Assembly: GCF_003034845.1 (NCBI RefSeq)
Contig: NZ_PZKC01000001.1
Coordinates: 386,906-450,905 of the forward strand
Length of the DNA stretch: 64,000 bases
Source: Pseudothauera lacus
GTDB taxonomy: Bacteria > Pseudomonadota > Gammaproteobacteria > Burkholderiales > Rhodocyclaceae
Direction: 5' to 3'
Part shown: positions 47,970-55,810 of the stretch, one piece after another
Position numbering within the stretch: the first letter of the stretch is position 1
How the letters are laid out: each line of letters starts with the position of its first letter
Translations under genes and position numbers: made by a program
Notes under the pieces: model-generated
Database searches by the model: none
Seen by the model: only the letters and a program-made list of their open reading frames with translations
What the model was told of the DNA's origin: nothing

Positions 47970-48983
47970 ATGCACGCAAGAGTCCTGCTCCCCGGCCTGC
48001 TGTCACCGACCCGCAAGCTCGCCGACCGCCCCGCCCTGCCGGCACTGGAAACCCTGCTGCGCCAGGGACGGCTGGACTGGCACGCGGGCAGCAGCCACGA
48101 AAAGGTACTTGCCGAGTGCTTCGGCCTGCCGGCCGACGACATTCCCGTCGCCGCCCTGCGCCGCCTCGGCGAACGCGACGAAGCGGCCGTGGATGGCTGC
48201 TGGCTGTGTGCCGACCCGGTGACCCTGCGCTTCAATCGCGAACACCTGCTGCTCGACGACGCCGACGACAGCGGGCTGTCGGCGACCGAGGCCGCCGCTC
48301 TGCTGGAGGCCCTCAACAACCATTTTCTCGCCATCGAAAAGGACTTCGTGCGCTTCGAGGCGCGCTCCGCACGGCGCTGGTACCTGCGCCTCAAGAGCCG
48401 CCCGCAGGTCGATCTGGCGCCCCTTGGGGCAGTGCTCGGCCGCCCTGTCGAAGGCTTCCTGCCCAGCGGCGAGGAGGCCGCACGCTGGCGCCGGCTGATC
48501 AACGAAGCCCAGGTGCTGATGCACAACCACCCGGTCAATCAGGCCCGCGAAGCCGCCGGCAAACCTCTCGTCAACAGCCTGTGGTTCTGGGGCAGCGGCA
48601 CCCTGCCCGAGACCCTGCACGCTCCGGCGCCGGTACTGCGCACCGACGACCGCCTCGCCCTCGGCTGCGGGCGTCTGGCCGGCATGCGCTGCGAAGGGCT
48701 GAGCAGCCGTACGCCCAGCCGCGCCACCCTGATCGTAGACACCCGCCTGCTGCGCCCGGCGCTGCGCGTCGATGTCCACGGCTGGCACGACGGCCTGCGC
48801 AAACTCGACGCCAAGTGCCTGCAGCCGCTGCTCGCGGCACTCAAGAAGCGGCAATTGTCCAGCCTGCACATCACCGCCGCCGGCGACCGTGCTACGCTCG
48901 ACCTCACCATCCGGCCGCTCGACCTGCTGAAGATCTGGCGCCGGCCGCGCCCGCTCGAACACATCCTGACCCACGAGGCATGA
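47970..48983 (+). CDS. RpfE-like protein (phosphoglycerate-mutase-like fold, unknown function)
   Basis: 337 residues from ATG 47970 (MHARVLLPGLLSPTRKLADR). Resembles proteins annotated RpfE in Xanthomonadales and Betaproteobacteria, also called cofactor-independent phosphoglycerate-mutase-like. Recognisable stretches are FNREHLLLDDADDSGLSATE, INEAQVLMHNHPVNQAREAA and SLWFWGSGTLP. It lacks the metal-binding set of a true iPGM, so an enzymatic role is doubtful. Overlaps recJ by 4 bases (ATGA); the rpfE-recJ-prfB order is common in Betaproteobacteria. Confidence 0.85.
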   Translation: MHARVLLPGLLSPTRKLADRPALPALETLLRQGRLDWHAGSSHEKVLAECFGLPADDIPVAALRRLGERDEAAVDGCWLCADPVTLRFNREHLLLDDADDSGLSATEAAALLEALNNHFLAIEKDFVRFEARSARRWYLRLKSRPQVDLAPLGAVLGRPVEGFLPSGEEAARWRRLINEAQVLMHNHPVNQAREAAGKPLVNSLWFWGSGTLPETLHAPAPVLRTDDRLALGCGRLAGMRCEGLSSRTPSRATLIVDTRLLRPALRVDVHGWHDGLRKLDAKCLQPLLAALKKRQLSSLHITAAGDRATLDLTIRPLDLLKIWRRPRPLEHILTHEA

Positions 48984-50671
48984 CCCGAATCACCCCACGC
49001 CCTGTCCCCGCACGCACCGTGCAGGGGCTCATCGACGCCGGCATCCATCCCCTGCTTGCCCGCCTCTATGCCGCACGCGGCGTCGCCAGCCGCGCCGATC
49101 TCGACTATTCGCTGGGCGCCCTGCTGCCGCCGGCCGCGCTCAGTGGCACCCATGAAGCCGCGCAACTGCTCGCCGACGCCATCGAGGCCGGCGCGCGCAT
49201 GGTCATCGTCGCCGACTACGACTGCGACGGCGCCACCGCCTGCGCGGTGGGCGTGCGCGCACTGCGCGCCTTTGGCGCCGACGTGCATTACCTGGTGCCC
49301 GACCGCATCACCATGGGCTACGGCCTCACCCCGGCGATGGTCGAACTCGCCGCGCGCATGGAGCCGGACCTGCTGATCACCGTGGACAACGGCATCGCCA
49401 GCGTCGAAGGCGTCGCCGCGGCGCGCGCCCACGGCATGGCCACGCTGATCACCGACCACCACCTGCCCGGCGAGGTGCTGCCCGAAGCCGACGTGATCGT
49501 GAACCCCAACCAGCCCGGCTGCGACTTTCCCAGCAAGGCACTGGCCGGGGTCGGGGTGATGTTCTACGTCATGCTCGCGCTGCGCGCCGAACTGCGCGAG
49601 CGCGGCGCCTTCGCCGGCCAGGCCGAACCCAACCTCGCCAACCTGCTCGATCTGGTCGCGCTCGGCACCGTGGCCGACGTGGTGCAGCTCGACCACAACA
49701 ACCGCATCCTGGTCTCGCAGGGTCTGCAGCGCATGCGCGCCGGACGCCTGCAGCCGGGCGTGCGCGCGCTCTTCGCCGCCGCCGGGCGCGACCCGGCGCG
49801 CGCCGCCAGCACCGACCTCGGCTTCCTCATCGGCCCGCGCCTGAACGCCGCCGGGCGGCTCTCCGACATGAGTCTGGGCATCGAATGCCTGATCACCGAC
49901 GACGCCGGCCGTGCGCTCAACATCGCCCAGGAACTCGACCGCCTCAACCGCGAACGGCGCAGCATCGAAGCCGGCATGCAGGACGACGCACTGGCCCGCC
50001 TCGAAGATTTCGACGCCGCCGAATCGGCCAGCATCAGCCTCTACCAGCCGGACTGGCACCAGGGCGTGATCGGCATCGTCGCCGGGCGCATCAAGGAGCG
50101 CCTGCACCGCCCCACCATCGCCTTCGCCCCCGGCATGGACGGCGAGATCAAGGGCTCCGGGCGCTCGATTCCCGGCCTCCACCTGCGCGACGCGCTGGAT
50201 CTGGTGAGCAAGCGCGAGCCCGACCTCATCCTGCGCTTCGGCGGTCACGCCATGGCCGCCGGCCTGGCGATCCGCGAGGCGGACTACGACCGCTTCCGCC
50301 AGGTGTTCGACGAGGTGGTGAGCAGCCTGGTCGACCCCGCCGACCTCACCCGCCGCATGGACACCGACGGCGCACTCGAATCCGGCTGGATGAGCCTGGA
50401 GGGCGCCCGCCTGATCGAACAGGACATCTGGGGCCAGGGCTTCCCGGCGCCGCTCTTCGAAGACGTCTTCCGCGTCGAAAACCAGCGCCTGCTCAAGGAA
50501 CGCCACCTCAAGCTGCAGCTCACCAAGGGCAGCACGCGCTATGAAGCCATCCGCTTCAACCACGCCGACGGCGCCCCGCCCGACCTGCGCGCCGCCTTCC
50601 GCCTGGGCATCAACGAGTACAACGGCGTGTCCAGCGTGCAGTTGATGCTGGAGCATTTCGAGGCGGTTTGA
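48980..50671 (+). CDS. recJ: single-stranded-DNA-specific exonuclease RecJ
   Basis: 563 residues. 5'-3' single-strand exonuclease for mismatch repair and RecFOR recombination. DHH-family motifs in order: VIVADYDCDGATAC (motif I), LLITVDNGIASVEG (II), LITDHHLPGEVLPEADVIVN (III, DHH), LDLVALGTVADVV (IV), GPRLNAAGRLSDM. The DHHA1 part has GSGRSIPGLHLRDALD and RFGGHAMAAGLAI (GGH). All catalytic Asp and His residues are visible. Translationally coupled to the RpfE-like gene. Confidence 0.97.
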   Translation: MTRITPRPVPARTVQGLIDAGIHPLLARLYAARGVASRADLDYSLGALLPPAALSGTHEAAQLLADAIEAGARMVIVADYDCDGATACAVGVRALRAFGADVHYLVPDRITMGYGLTPAMVELAARMEPDLLITVDNGIASVEGVAAARAHGMATLITDHHLPGEVLPEADVIVNPNQPGCDFPSKALAGVGVMFYVMLALRAELRERGAFAGQAEPNLANLLDLVALGTVADVVQLDHNNRILVSQGLQRMRAGRLQPGVRALFAAAGRDPARAASTDLGFLIGPRLNAAGRLSDMSLGIECLITDDAGRALNIAQELDRLNRERRSIEAGMQDDALARLEDFDAAESASISLYQPDWHQGVIGIVAGRIKERLHRPTIAFAPGMDGEIKGSGRSIPGLHLRDALDLVSKREPDLILRFGGHAMAAGLAIREADYDRFRQVFDEVVSSLVDPADLTRRMDTDGALESGWMSLEGARLIEQDIWGQGFPAPLFEDVFRVENQRLLKERHLKLQLTKGSTRYEAIRFNHADGAPPDLRAAFRLGINEYNGVSSVQLMLEHFEAV

Positions 50672-50681
50672 GCCTGAACGC

Positions 50682-50744
50682 ATCGCGGCCAAGGCCGCGC
50701 CTGCGCCAGCGCCGTGCCCGTGTAGGAGCAGCCTTGGCCGCGAT
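50682..50744. repeat. REP-like palindrome between recJ and prfB
   Basis: Exact 14-base arms ATCGCGGCCAAGGC and GCCTTGGCCGCGAT separated by 35 bases. The right arm is preceded by TGTAGGAGCA, the usual context of the REP word found in many Proteobacteria. A second small hairpin (CCGGTTC/GAACCGG, 50753-50772) follows and may end recJ transcription. The remaining gap to prfB shows nothing else clear. Confidence 0.7.
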
Positions 50745-50885
50745 ACGGCTTTCCGGTTCGACCAAGAACCGGCCAGTGATCCGCTTCCGCGCCATGTGCC
50801 AGACCCGCCTGATCTCCAATCCGCGAGCGCACCGTCCATCCCCGGTATAATCCCCGGTTTTCCGAAATTCGCCCGGAGCAGCACC

Positions 50886-51990
50886 ATGGAAGCCGAACGC
50901 CTCAACGCCATTGCCGAAAAACTGGCCGACCTCGCCGCGCGCGGCCGCGAACTGCGGAGGTATCTTTGACTACGATGCCAAGGCATCGAAGCTCGAAGAG
51001 GTAAACCGCGCGCTGGAAGATCCGGCGGTGTGGAACAACGCCGAGCGCGCGCAGGAGCTCGGCAAGGAGAAGCGCACGCTGGAAGACGTGGTGCTGACCC
51101 TGCAGCACATCGACCAGCAGTCCACCGACCTGAAGGATCTCTACGACCTGGCCGAGGCCGAGGACGACGAGGACACCCTGGTGGCGGTCGAGGCCGATCT
51201 GGGCGAGCTGGAAGCGAGCGTGCACAAGCTCGAATTCCGCCGCATGTTCTCCAACCCGATGGACCCCAACGCCTGCTTCATCGAGATCCAGGCCGGCGCC
51301 GGCGGCACCGAGGCGCAGGACTGGGCCGGGATGCTGCTGCGCATGTATCTGCGCTACTGCGAACGCAAGGGCTTTGCCACCGAACTGCTGGAAGAGTCCG
51401 AAGGCGAAGTGGCCGGCATCAAGGGCGCCACCATCAAGGTCAATGGAGATTACGCCTACGGCTTCCTGCGCACCGAAACCGGCATCCACCGCCTGGTGCG
51501 CAAGAGCCCGTTCGACTCCAACGCCCGCCGCCACACCAGCTTCACCTCGGTGTTCGTATATCCGGAGGTGGACGAGTCGATCGAAGTGGAGATCAACCCG
51601 GCGGACCTGCGCATCGACACTTACCGCGCCTCCGGCGCCGGTGGTCAGCACATCAACAAGACCGACTCCGCGGTGCGCATCACCCACGAGCCCAGCGGCA
51701 TCGTCGTGCAGTGCCAGAACGACCGTTCGCAGCACAAGAACAAGGCCGAGGCCATGTCCATGCTGAAGGCGCGTCTGTACGAGGCCGAACTGCGCAAGCG
51801 CCAGTCCGAGCAGCAGAAGCTGGAAGACAGCAAGAGCGACATCGGCTGGGGCCACCAGATCCGCAGCTACGTGCTCGACCAGTCGCGCATCAAGGACCTG
51901 CGCACCAGTTACGAAGTCGGCAACACCCAGGGCGTGCTCGACGGCGACCTGGACGACTTCATCGCGGCGAGTCTGAAGCAAGGGGTTTGA
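50886..51990 (+). CDS. prfB: peptide chain release factor 2 (programmed +1 frameshift)
   Basis: RF2 ends translation at UGA and UAA. The ATG at 50886 opens 27 codons that run into an in-frame TGA at 50967. A +1 slip at CTT continues as GAC and gives a 367-residue protein (family about 365). The stop-codon recognition tripeptide SPF is in [15 protein letters not shown], and the catalytic GGQ is in [16 protein letters not shown]. The usual next gene, lysS, is missing; an accessory region begins right after the stop. Confidence 0.98.
50955..50970 (+). promoter_or_regulatory. prfB: RF2 autoregulatory frameshift site
   Basis: CGGAGGTATCTTTGAC: an internal Shine-Dalgarno-like GGAGG three bases before CTT TGA C. 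When RF2 is scarce the ribosome slips from CTT to TTT and reads GAC. Spacing and bases match the classic prfB site. Confidence 0.97.
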
Positions 51991-51996
51991 ACGCCT

Positions 51997-52029
51997 GCAT
52001 GTACGCACTAGAATGAAGTGCGTACATGC
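51997..52029 (+). promoter_or_regulatory. 33-bp palindrome, candidate operator of the antitoxin-toxin pair
   Basis: Exact 13-base arms GCATGTACGCACT and AGTGCGTACATGC, spacer of 7, beginning 7 bases after the prfB stop and ending 19 bases before the antitoxin ATG. The outer TGTAC/GTACA halves recall the TGTACA core of YefM operators. There is no T-run, so autorepression fits better than termination, although it could do both. Confidence 0.6.
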
Positions 52030-52048
52030 TTCGTTCAGCGAGGTTTTC

Positions 52049-52294
52049 ATGGAACAGATCACCCTGACTGCGCTCAGGCAAAACATCTTCCAGATCGCCG
52101 ACCGCGTGCTCGCCACCGGTGAAGCGGTGGTGATCGAGCGCGATGGCAAGCGTCTGGTGCTCGCGCCGGAAGTCGTGCCCGGCGTGCTCGATCACCTGCC
52201 GCGCAGGAACGCGATCATTGGCGACGCCGACGATCTGGTGAACATCTCGGCCTGGGACAAGGACGCGTGGCAGGACAATCAGAACGACCTCTGA
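52049..52294 (+). CDS. Phd/YefM-family antitoxin
   Basis: 81 residues from ATG 52049. The N-terminal DNA-binding half has the family pattern ITLTALRQNIFQIADRVLAT followed by GEAVVIERDGKRLVLAP. The acidic C-terminus (ISAWDKDAWQDNQNDL) should wrap the toxin. Overlaps the PIN toxin gene by 28 bases. First gene of the accessory block and preceded by the palindrome it probably binds. Confidence 0.88.
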   Translation: MEQITLTALRQNIFQIADRVLATGEAVVIERDGKRLVLAPEVVPGVLDHLPRRNAIIGDADDLVNISAWDKDAWQDNQNDL

Positions 52295-52665
52295 TCCACC
52301 TCGACACCCACGTCGTGTGCTGGCTGTACGACGGGGCCGTGGAGAAGCTCAGCACCGCGGCACAAGCAGCAATTCGTGGCGGCCGGCTGGCTGTATCGCC
52401 GCTGATTGAACTGGAGATCACCTATCTGCACGAAATCGGTCGCTTCAGGGATGAAGCGACGACGGTACTGGGCGTGCTCGCCGGCCACCTCGGCGTGCAC
52501 GTGAGCCAGACGCCGTATGCCCAGATCGTCGCCCACGCCGTGGAAATCACCTGGACACGTGACGCGTTCGACCGCCTGATCATTGCCCACGCCGCCGCCG
52601 ACCGCGCACAACTGGTCACGCGCGACAGCCTCATCCGCGCGCATTTTCCCGGCGCCATCTGGTAA
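52267..52665 (+). CDS. PIN-domain toxin (VapC-like)
   Basis: 132 residues from GTG 52267, a start inside the antitoxin gene. PIN nuclease residues: Asp13 (HLDTHVV), Glu48 and Glu50 (PLIELE), Asp99 and Asp102 (TRDAFDRLI), and Asp120 (VTRDSL). The acidic set is complete, so ribonuclease activity is expected. It pairs with the Phd/YefM antitoxin before it. The jetA gene begins 29 bases after its stop, close enough for co-transcription. Confidence 0.87.
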   Translation: MAGQSERPLIHLDTHVVCWLYDGAVEKLSTAAQAAIRGGRLAVSPLIELEITYLHEIGRFRDEATTVLGVLAGHLGVHVSQTPYAQIVAHAVEITWTRDAFDRLIIAHAAADRAQLVTRDSLIRAHFPGAIW

Positions 52666-52693
52666 GCCGCCGGCGTTCCCCACAGCACCCACC

Positions 52694-54022
52694 TTGACCT
52701 CAAGCTCTCTCGATCTCGCCGAATTCCTCGCCCCGGGCGTGGCCGCCGACGACGTACCGGAACTGGCCTCGCTGGCGGCGGCGCGCCCGCTGCTGGACGC
52801 CTTCATCACGCTCTTCCGCGGCTCCGAGGCCGAGGTGCTGATGCGTCTGCTGGTGCTGCGCGAGATCGGCCGCGAGTCCGACGCCCCGCGCTGGTCGCCC
52901 GACGCCCTGCGCGCGCGCTTCACCTATCTCGACCCGGTGAAGCTGGAAACGGTGTTGAAGCGCCTGCGCGACAACGCCCTGCTCGCCTTCGCCGACGACG
53001 GCCTCTACCACCTCTCCGACATCGGCCGCAACGCGGTGGCGGCGCTGGCCATGCTGCTGCGCTTTGCGGAAGAGGAAGACGCCGAACTCGGCTTTCTCAC
53101 CGCGCAACTGGCCGGCCTGCAGGCGGTGGGCAGCCTCACCCCGGAAGCGCTCGGCCACCTGCTCAGCAAGCTCAACGACCTCACCTGGCACTTCGAGGAG
53201 GCCATCGCCTCCGGCTCGGAGTTCAACATCGTCGCCGCACGCCGGCGCCTCTCCGCCAACGAGAAATGGCTGGCGCGCGGCACCGAGATCCTGCGCGAAC
53301 TGCTCGCCGACCCGGACGTACCCTTCGAGGTCGCCCACGTCGCCCAGCGCATCGGCCTGGCGCAGTCGCGTCTTGCGCGCGCGGACGCCAGCTTCCAGCG
53401 CGCCCTGAACAAGATCGAGGCGCAGCGCGTCACCCTGGGCGCCTCCGGCATCTCCTCGTCGGACGTCTCGGCCTGGCTGCGCACCCTCAACGCCGACAAG
53501 CTCGCCGCCTTTGCCGACGACGCCTTCGCGCTGGTGCCGGAGATCCCGCTGCTGGCCGGCGGCCATGAACTGCTGGACCGCGCCGAAGCGGTGCTCTCCG
53601 ACGAGGTCCGTGCGCAGGAAGTGGATACCGCCCTGCCCCCGCCGGACGCCGCCGAGGTCAACAGCGCGCCGGAAACCGAAGACCTCGCCCTGCTGCAGCA
53701 CTTTGCCCGCCGCCTCGGCGGCGTATCGCAACCCGCCAGCCTGGCCGACGTGGTGGCCGGCGGCGGCTTCGCCCCGGCCTCCTACCGCCTGTCTCTGCTC
53801 GCCCTGCTCGCCGACGGCGAGTCGTCCGGCCCGGCCGACGGCCCGGTGGGCGAATTCATGCGCCTGCCGCTGGAGGTGCTGTTCGGCGACACCCTGGAAG
53901 CGGTGGACGAGGACGAGATTGCGCTGATCTCTGCCGGCCGGGTGAGTCCGCGTGGCAACCCTGCAGGGAACGAAAGCGTTCCCACTGCACCAGTCGAAAA
54001 AGCTACCGAGAGTGGTTTCTGA
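52694..54022 (+). CDS. jetA: Wadjet/Mks kleisin subunit JetA (MukF/MksF-like)
   Basis: About 442 residues. No ATG is available; TTG 52694 is taken, with GTG 52739 as the alternative. An N-terminal winged helix (SPDALRARFTYLDPVKLETV through DGLYHLSDIGRNAVAALAML) is followed by a helical region (KLNDLTWHFEEAIASGSEFN, RLSANEKWLARGTEILRELL) and an acidic, Pro-rich C-terminal segment. This is the build of a kleisin that bridges SMC heads. Identification rests mainly on its place before a MukE-like and an SMC gene. A repeat element separates it from jetB. Confidence 0.75.
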   Translation: MTSSSLDLAEFLAPGVAADDVPELASLAAARPLLDAFITLFRGSEAEVLMRLLVLREIGRESDAPRWSPDALRARFTYLDPVKLETVLKRLRDNALLAFADDGLYHLSDIGRNAVAALAMLLRFAEEEDAELGFLTAQLAGLQAVGSLTPEALGHLLSKLNDLTWHFEEAIASGSEFNIVAARRRLSANEKWLARGTEILRELLADPDVPFEVAHVAQRIGLAQSRLARADASFQRALNKIEAQRVTLGASGISSSDVSAWLRTLNADKLAAFADDAFALVPEIPLLAGGHELLDRAEAVLSDEVRAQEVDTALPPPDAAEVNSAPETEDLALLQHFARRLGGVSQPASLADVVAGGGFAPASYRLSLLALLADGESSGPADGPVGEFMRLPLEVLFGDTLEAVDEDEIALISAGRVSPRGNPAGNESVPTAPVEKATESGF

Positions 54023-54051
54023 ATGCCGTCACAAGCACTGTCCAAGCCACT

Positions 54052-54188
54052 CCCCGCCGTTCGGGCTGAGCCTGTCGAAGCCCGCTCGCAGGCACTGTCA
54101 TCAATCGCCCTTCGACAGGCTCAGGGCGAACGGCGGGGGTTGCACCGGAATGACGCACACTCCCCGCTCAACCCGAACGGTATTTGAT
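54052..54188. repeat. palindromic repeat inserted between jetA and jetB
   Basis: Left arm 54052-54080 and right arm 54110-54138 (29 bases each) are complementary at all but 2 positions, built around CTGAGCCTGTCGAAG and CTTCGACAGGCTCAG. The tail CCCGAACGGTATTTGAT (54172-54188) is identical to that of the element at 24821-24951. It fills nearly the whole jetA-jetB gap and could reduce read-through. Confidence 0.75.
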
Positions 54189-54207
54189 CGCAGAACCGCG
54201 AGAAGCC

Positions 54208-54912
54208 ATGGAACAGGACATCAAGACCCTCACCGCCCGCCTGCTGGCCAACCGCTGGCTGCCGCGCAACGATCGCCTGGTGCGCCGCGCGCTGGTGGAT
54301 GAAACCTTCCGCGTCGAACTCGACCACCGCCTCGCCGCCGTCGGCCTGCAACTGCAGGACAATCCCTACGCCGGCCACGTCGCCGCCGCGCTGGTGCCCG
54401 AGATGATCGAACCGGTGTTCGGCGCCAAGCGCGAATACGCCGCCAGCAACGTCGGCCTCACCCGCGACGAGATCGCCCTGCTGGTGGTGATCTGGTCGCT
54501 CATCGTGCTGCCCAAGCGCGAACGCCAGGTCACCCGGCGCGAAGTGGCCGACGACGGCCAGGGCGACATGTTCGGCGCGGATAAACCCGTTGAGCATGGC
54601 GAGACGGTCTCCGCCGGCATCTCGGAAGCCTCGCTGATCGCCGACTTCGGCCCCCTGCTCGGCGGGCGCAGCCGGGTGAAAAACTTCATGCTCGGCAAGC
54701 TCGCCCGCCTGGGCTTCATCGAGCGCCGCAACGGCATCCTCGCCGAAGGCCCGCTGCTCGACGTCGCGCTGGACTACCGCGTCATGGCCGACCGCATCAT
54801 CCACGGCACGCTCGCGGAAGTGATCGCCCGCGCCGGCCACCCGCTGCCCGAGACCAACGCCTTCGAAGTCGCCGACGTGCTGCCCGACGAGGACGTCGAA
54901 GAAGATGCCTGA
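54208..54912 (+). CDS. jetB: Wadjet/Mks subunit JetB (MukE/MksE-like)
   Basis: 234 residues from ATG 54208, behind GAGAAG. Two winged-helix-like parts, as in MukE/MksE: an N-terminal one (TLTARLLANRWLPRNDRLVR and VELDHRLAAVGLQLQDNPYA) and a C-terminal one (FGPLLGGRSRVKNFMLGKLA and LGFIERRNGILAEGPLLDVA), with a hydrophobic helix between (TRDEIALLVVIWSLIVLPKR). It dimerises on the kleisin and regulates the SMC ATPase. The acidic end is EVADVLPDEDVEEDA. An antitoxin gene begins 64 bases later. Confidence 0.82.
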   Translation: MEQDIKTLTARLLANRWLPRNDRLVRRALVDETFRVELDHRLAAVGLQLQDNPYAGHVAAALVPEMIEPVFGAKREYAASNVGLTRDEIALLVVIWSLIVLPKRERQVTRREVADDGQGDMFGADKPVEHGETVSAGISEASLIADFGPLLGGRSRVKNFMLGKLARLGFIERRNGILAEGPLLDVALDYRVMADRIIHGTLAEVIARAGHPLPETNAFEVADVLPDEDVEEDA

Positions 54913-54975
54913 AAACGCCCCGCGACGATCTCATCTAGAATGACATCATCCATGCTTGCAAGTCAGGAGCCGACC

Positions 54976-55212
54976 ATGCAGGAAGTCAAACCATCGAGTG
55001 ACGGCCGCATCCCCCTCCCGGCAGAAATCCGCCAGGCGCTGGACCTTCATGAAGGCGAGTCCCTGCAGTGGGATATCGTCGATGGCGAGGTCCGCCTGAG
55101 TACGCGCCGCGCTCGCCTGGCCAAGGCGCGCCGGCTGGCTGCCCCCTATCTCGCCGAAGCCAGTACGGATGATTTCCTGGCCGCCCGCCATCTCCAGGAG
55201 GCCACCGATTGA
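54976..55212 (+). CDS. AbrB/MazE-type antitoxin
   Basis: 78 residues from ATG 54976, behind AGGAG. The N-terminal swapped-hairpin motif is SSDGRIPLPAEIRQALDLHE with GESLQWDIVDGEVRLST; the C-terminal helix LAAPYLAEASTDDFLAAR should bind the toxin. Its stop is overlapped by the TTG start of the PIN toxin gene (TTGA). Located between jetB and jetC on the same strand. Confidence 0.85.
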   Translation: MQEVKPSSDGRIPLPAEIRQALDLHEGESLQWDIVDGEVRLSTRRARLAKARRLAAPYLAEASTDDFLAARHLQEATD

Positions 55213-55613
55213 CCCGCTACGTCTGGGACGCCTCCGCCGTGCTGGTCTACTTGCGCGGCGAACCCGGCGTGGATGTGCTGGAAACGCGCCTGGCTGAATC
55301 CAGCGAGCACTACCTGTGCGCGGTCAACCTGTCCGAAGTGGCGGGCTGGCTCAACGAACGCGGCATGCCGGCAGCCGAATTGCAGGCATTCACCGCCGCG
55401 CTTGATCTGCAGGTTGTCGCCTTCGACCGACCACTGGCTTTGGCCACCGGTCTGCTGCGCACAGCCACCAAGGCACGCGGCCTCTCCCTCGGTGACCGCG
55501 CCTGCCTCGCCCTGGCCAAACAGCTTGGCGCCACAGCACTGACGGCCGACCGCGCCTGGCTGAACCTCGCCCTCGATCAAGCCATTGAACTGACCCGGCC
55601 CGCAACGACATGA
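55209..55613 (+). CDS. PIN-domain toxin (VapC-like)
   Basis: 134 residues from TTG 55209. PIN residues: Asp7 (VWDASAVL), Glu43 (LSEVAG), Asp96 (SLGDRACLALA) and Asp114 (LTADRAW), a complete active site. It forms an AbrB-VapC module with the gene before it. A second, unrelated antitoxin gene starts inside its stop codon (ATGA), giving an antitoxin-toxin-antitoxin order. Confidence 0.9.
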   Translation: MTRYVWDASAVLVYLRGEPGVDVLETRLAESSEHYLCAVNLSEVAGWLNERGMPAAELQAFTAALDLQVVAFDRPLALATGLLRTATKARGLSLGDRACLALAKQLGATALTADRAWLNLALDQAIELTRPATT

Positions 55614-55801
55614 CCCGGGCCATTCCCTCCACGTTTATCGACATCGACGACGCCTGCGGGCAGTTCGAAGCCCTGATCGAACGCGCCCTCAACGGCGAAA
55701 CGATTGTGCTGTCACGCGCTGGCATCCCGCTGGTTCGCCTCGAACCCTGTGCAGCCAGACCAGACGACTCCTCCCTTGCACCCGCGCACCCCGCGGGCTG
55801 A
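55610..55801 (+). CDS. orphan Phd-like antitoxin
   Basis: 63 residues. The core is FIDIDDACGQFEALIERALN followed by GETIVLSRAGIPLVRLEP, the Phd/YefM N-terminal DNA-binding fold. The toxin-binding tail is only about 10 residues long (AARPDDSSLAPAHPAG). No matching toxin follows; jetC starts 9 bases after its stop. It may be a remnant, a second antitoxin for the preceding PIN toxin, or an operon repressor. Confidence 0.8.
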   Translation: MTRAIPSTFIDIDDACGQFEALIERALNGETIVLSRAGIPLVRLEPCAARPDDSSLAPAHPAG

Positions 55802-55810
55802 ACCCTCCCC

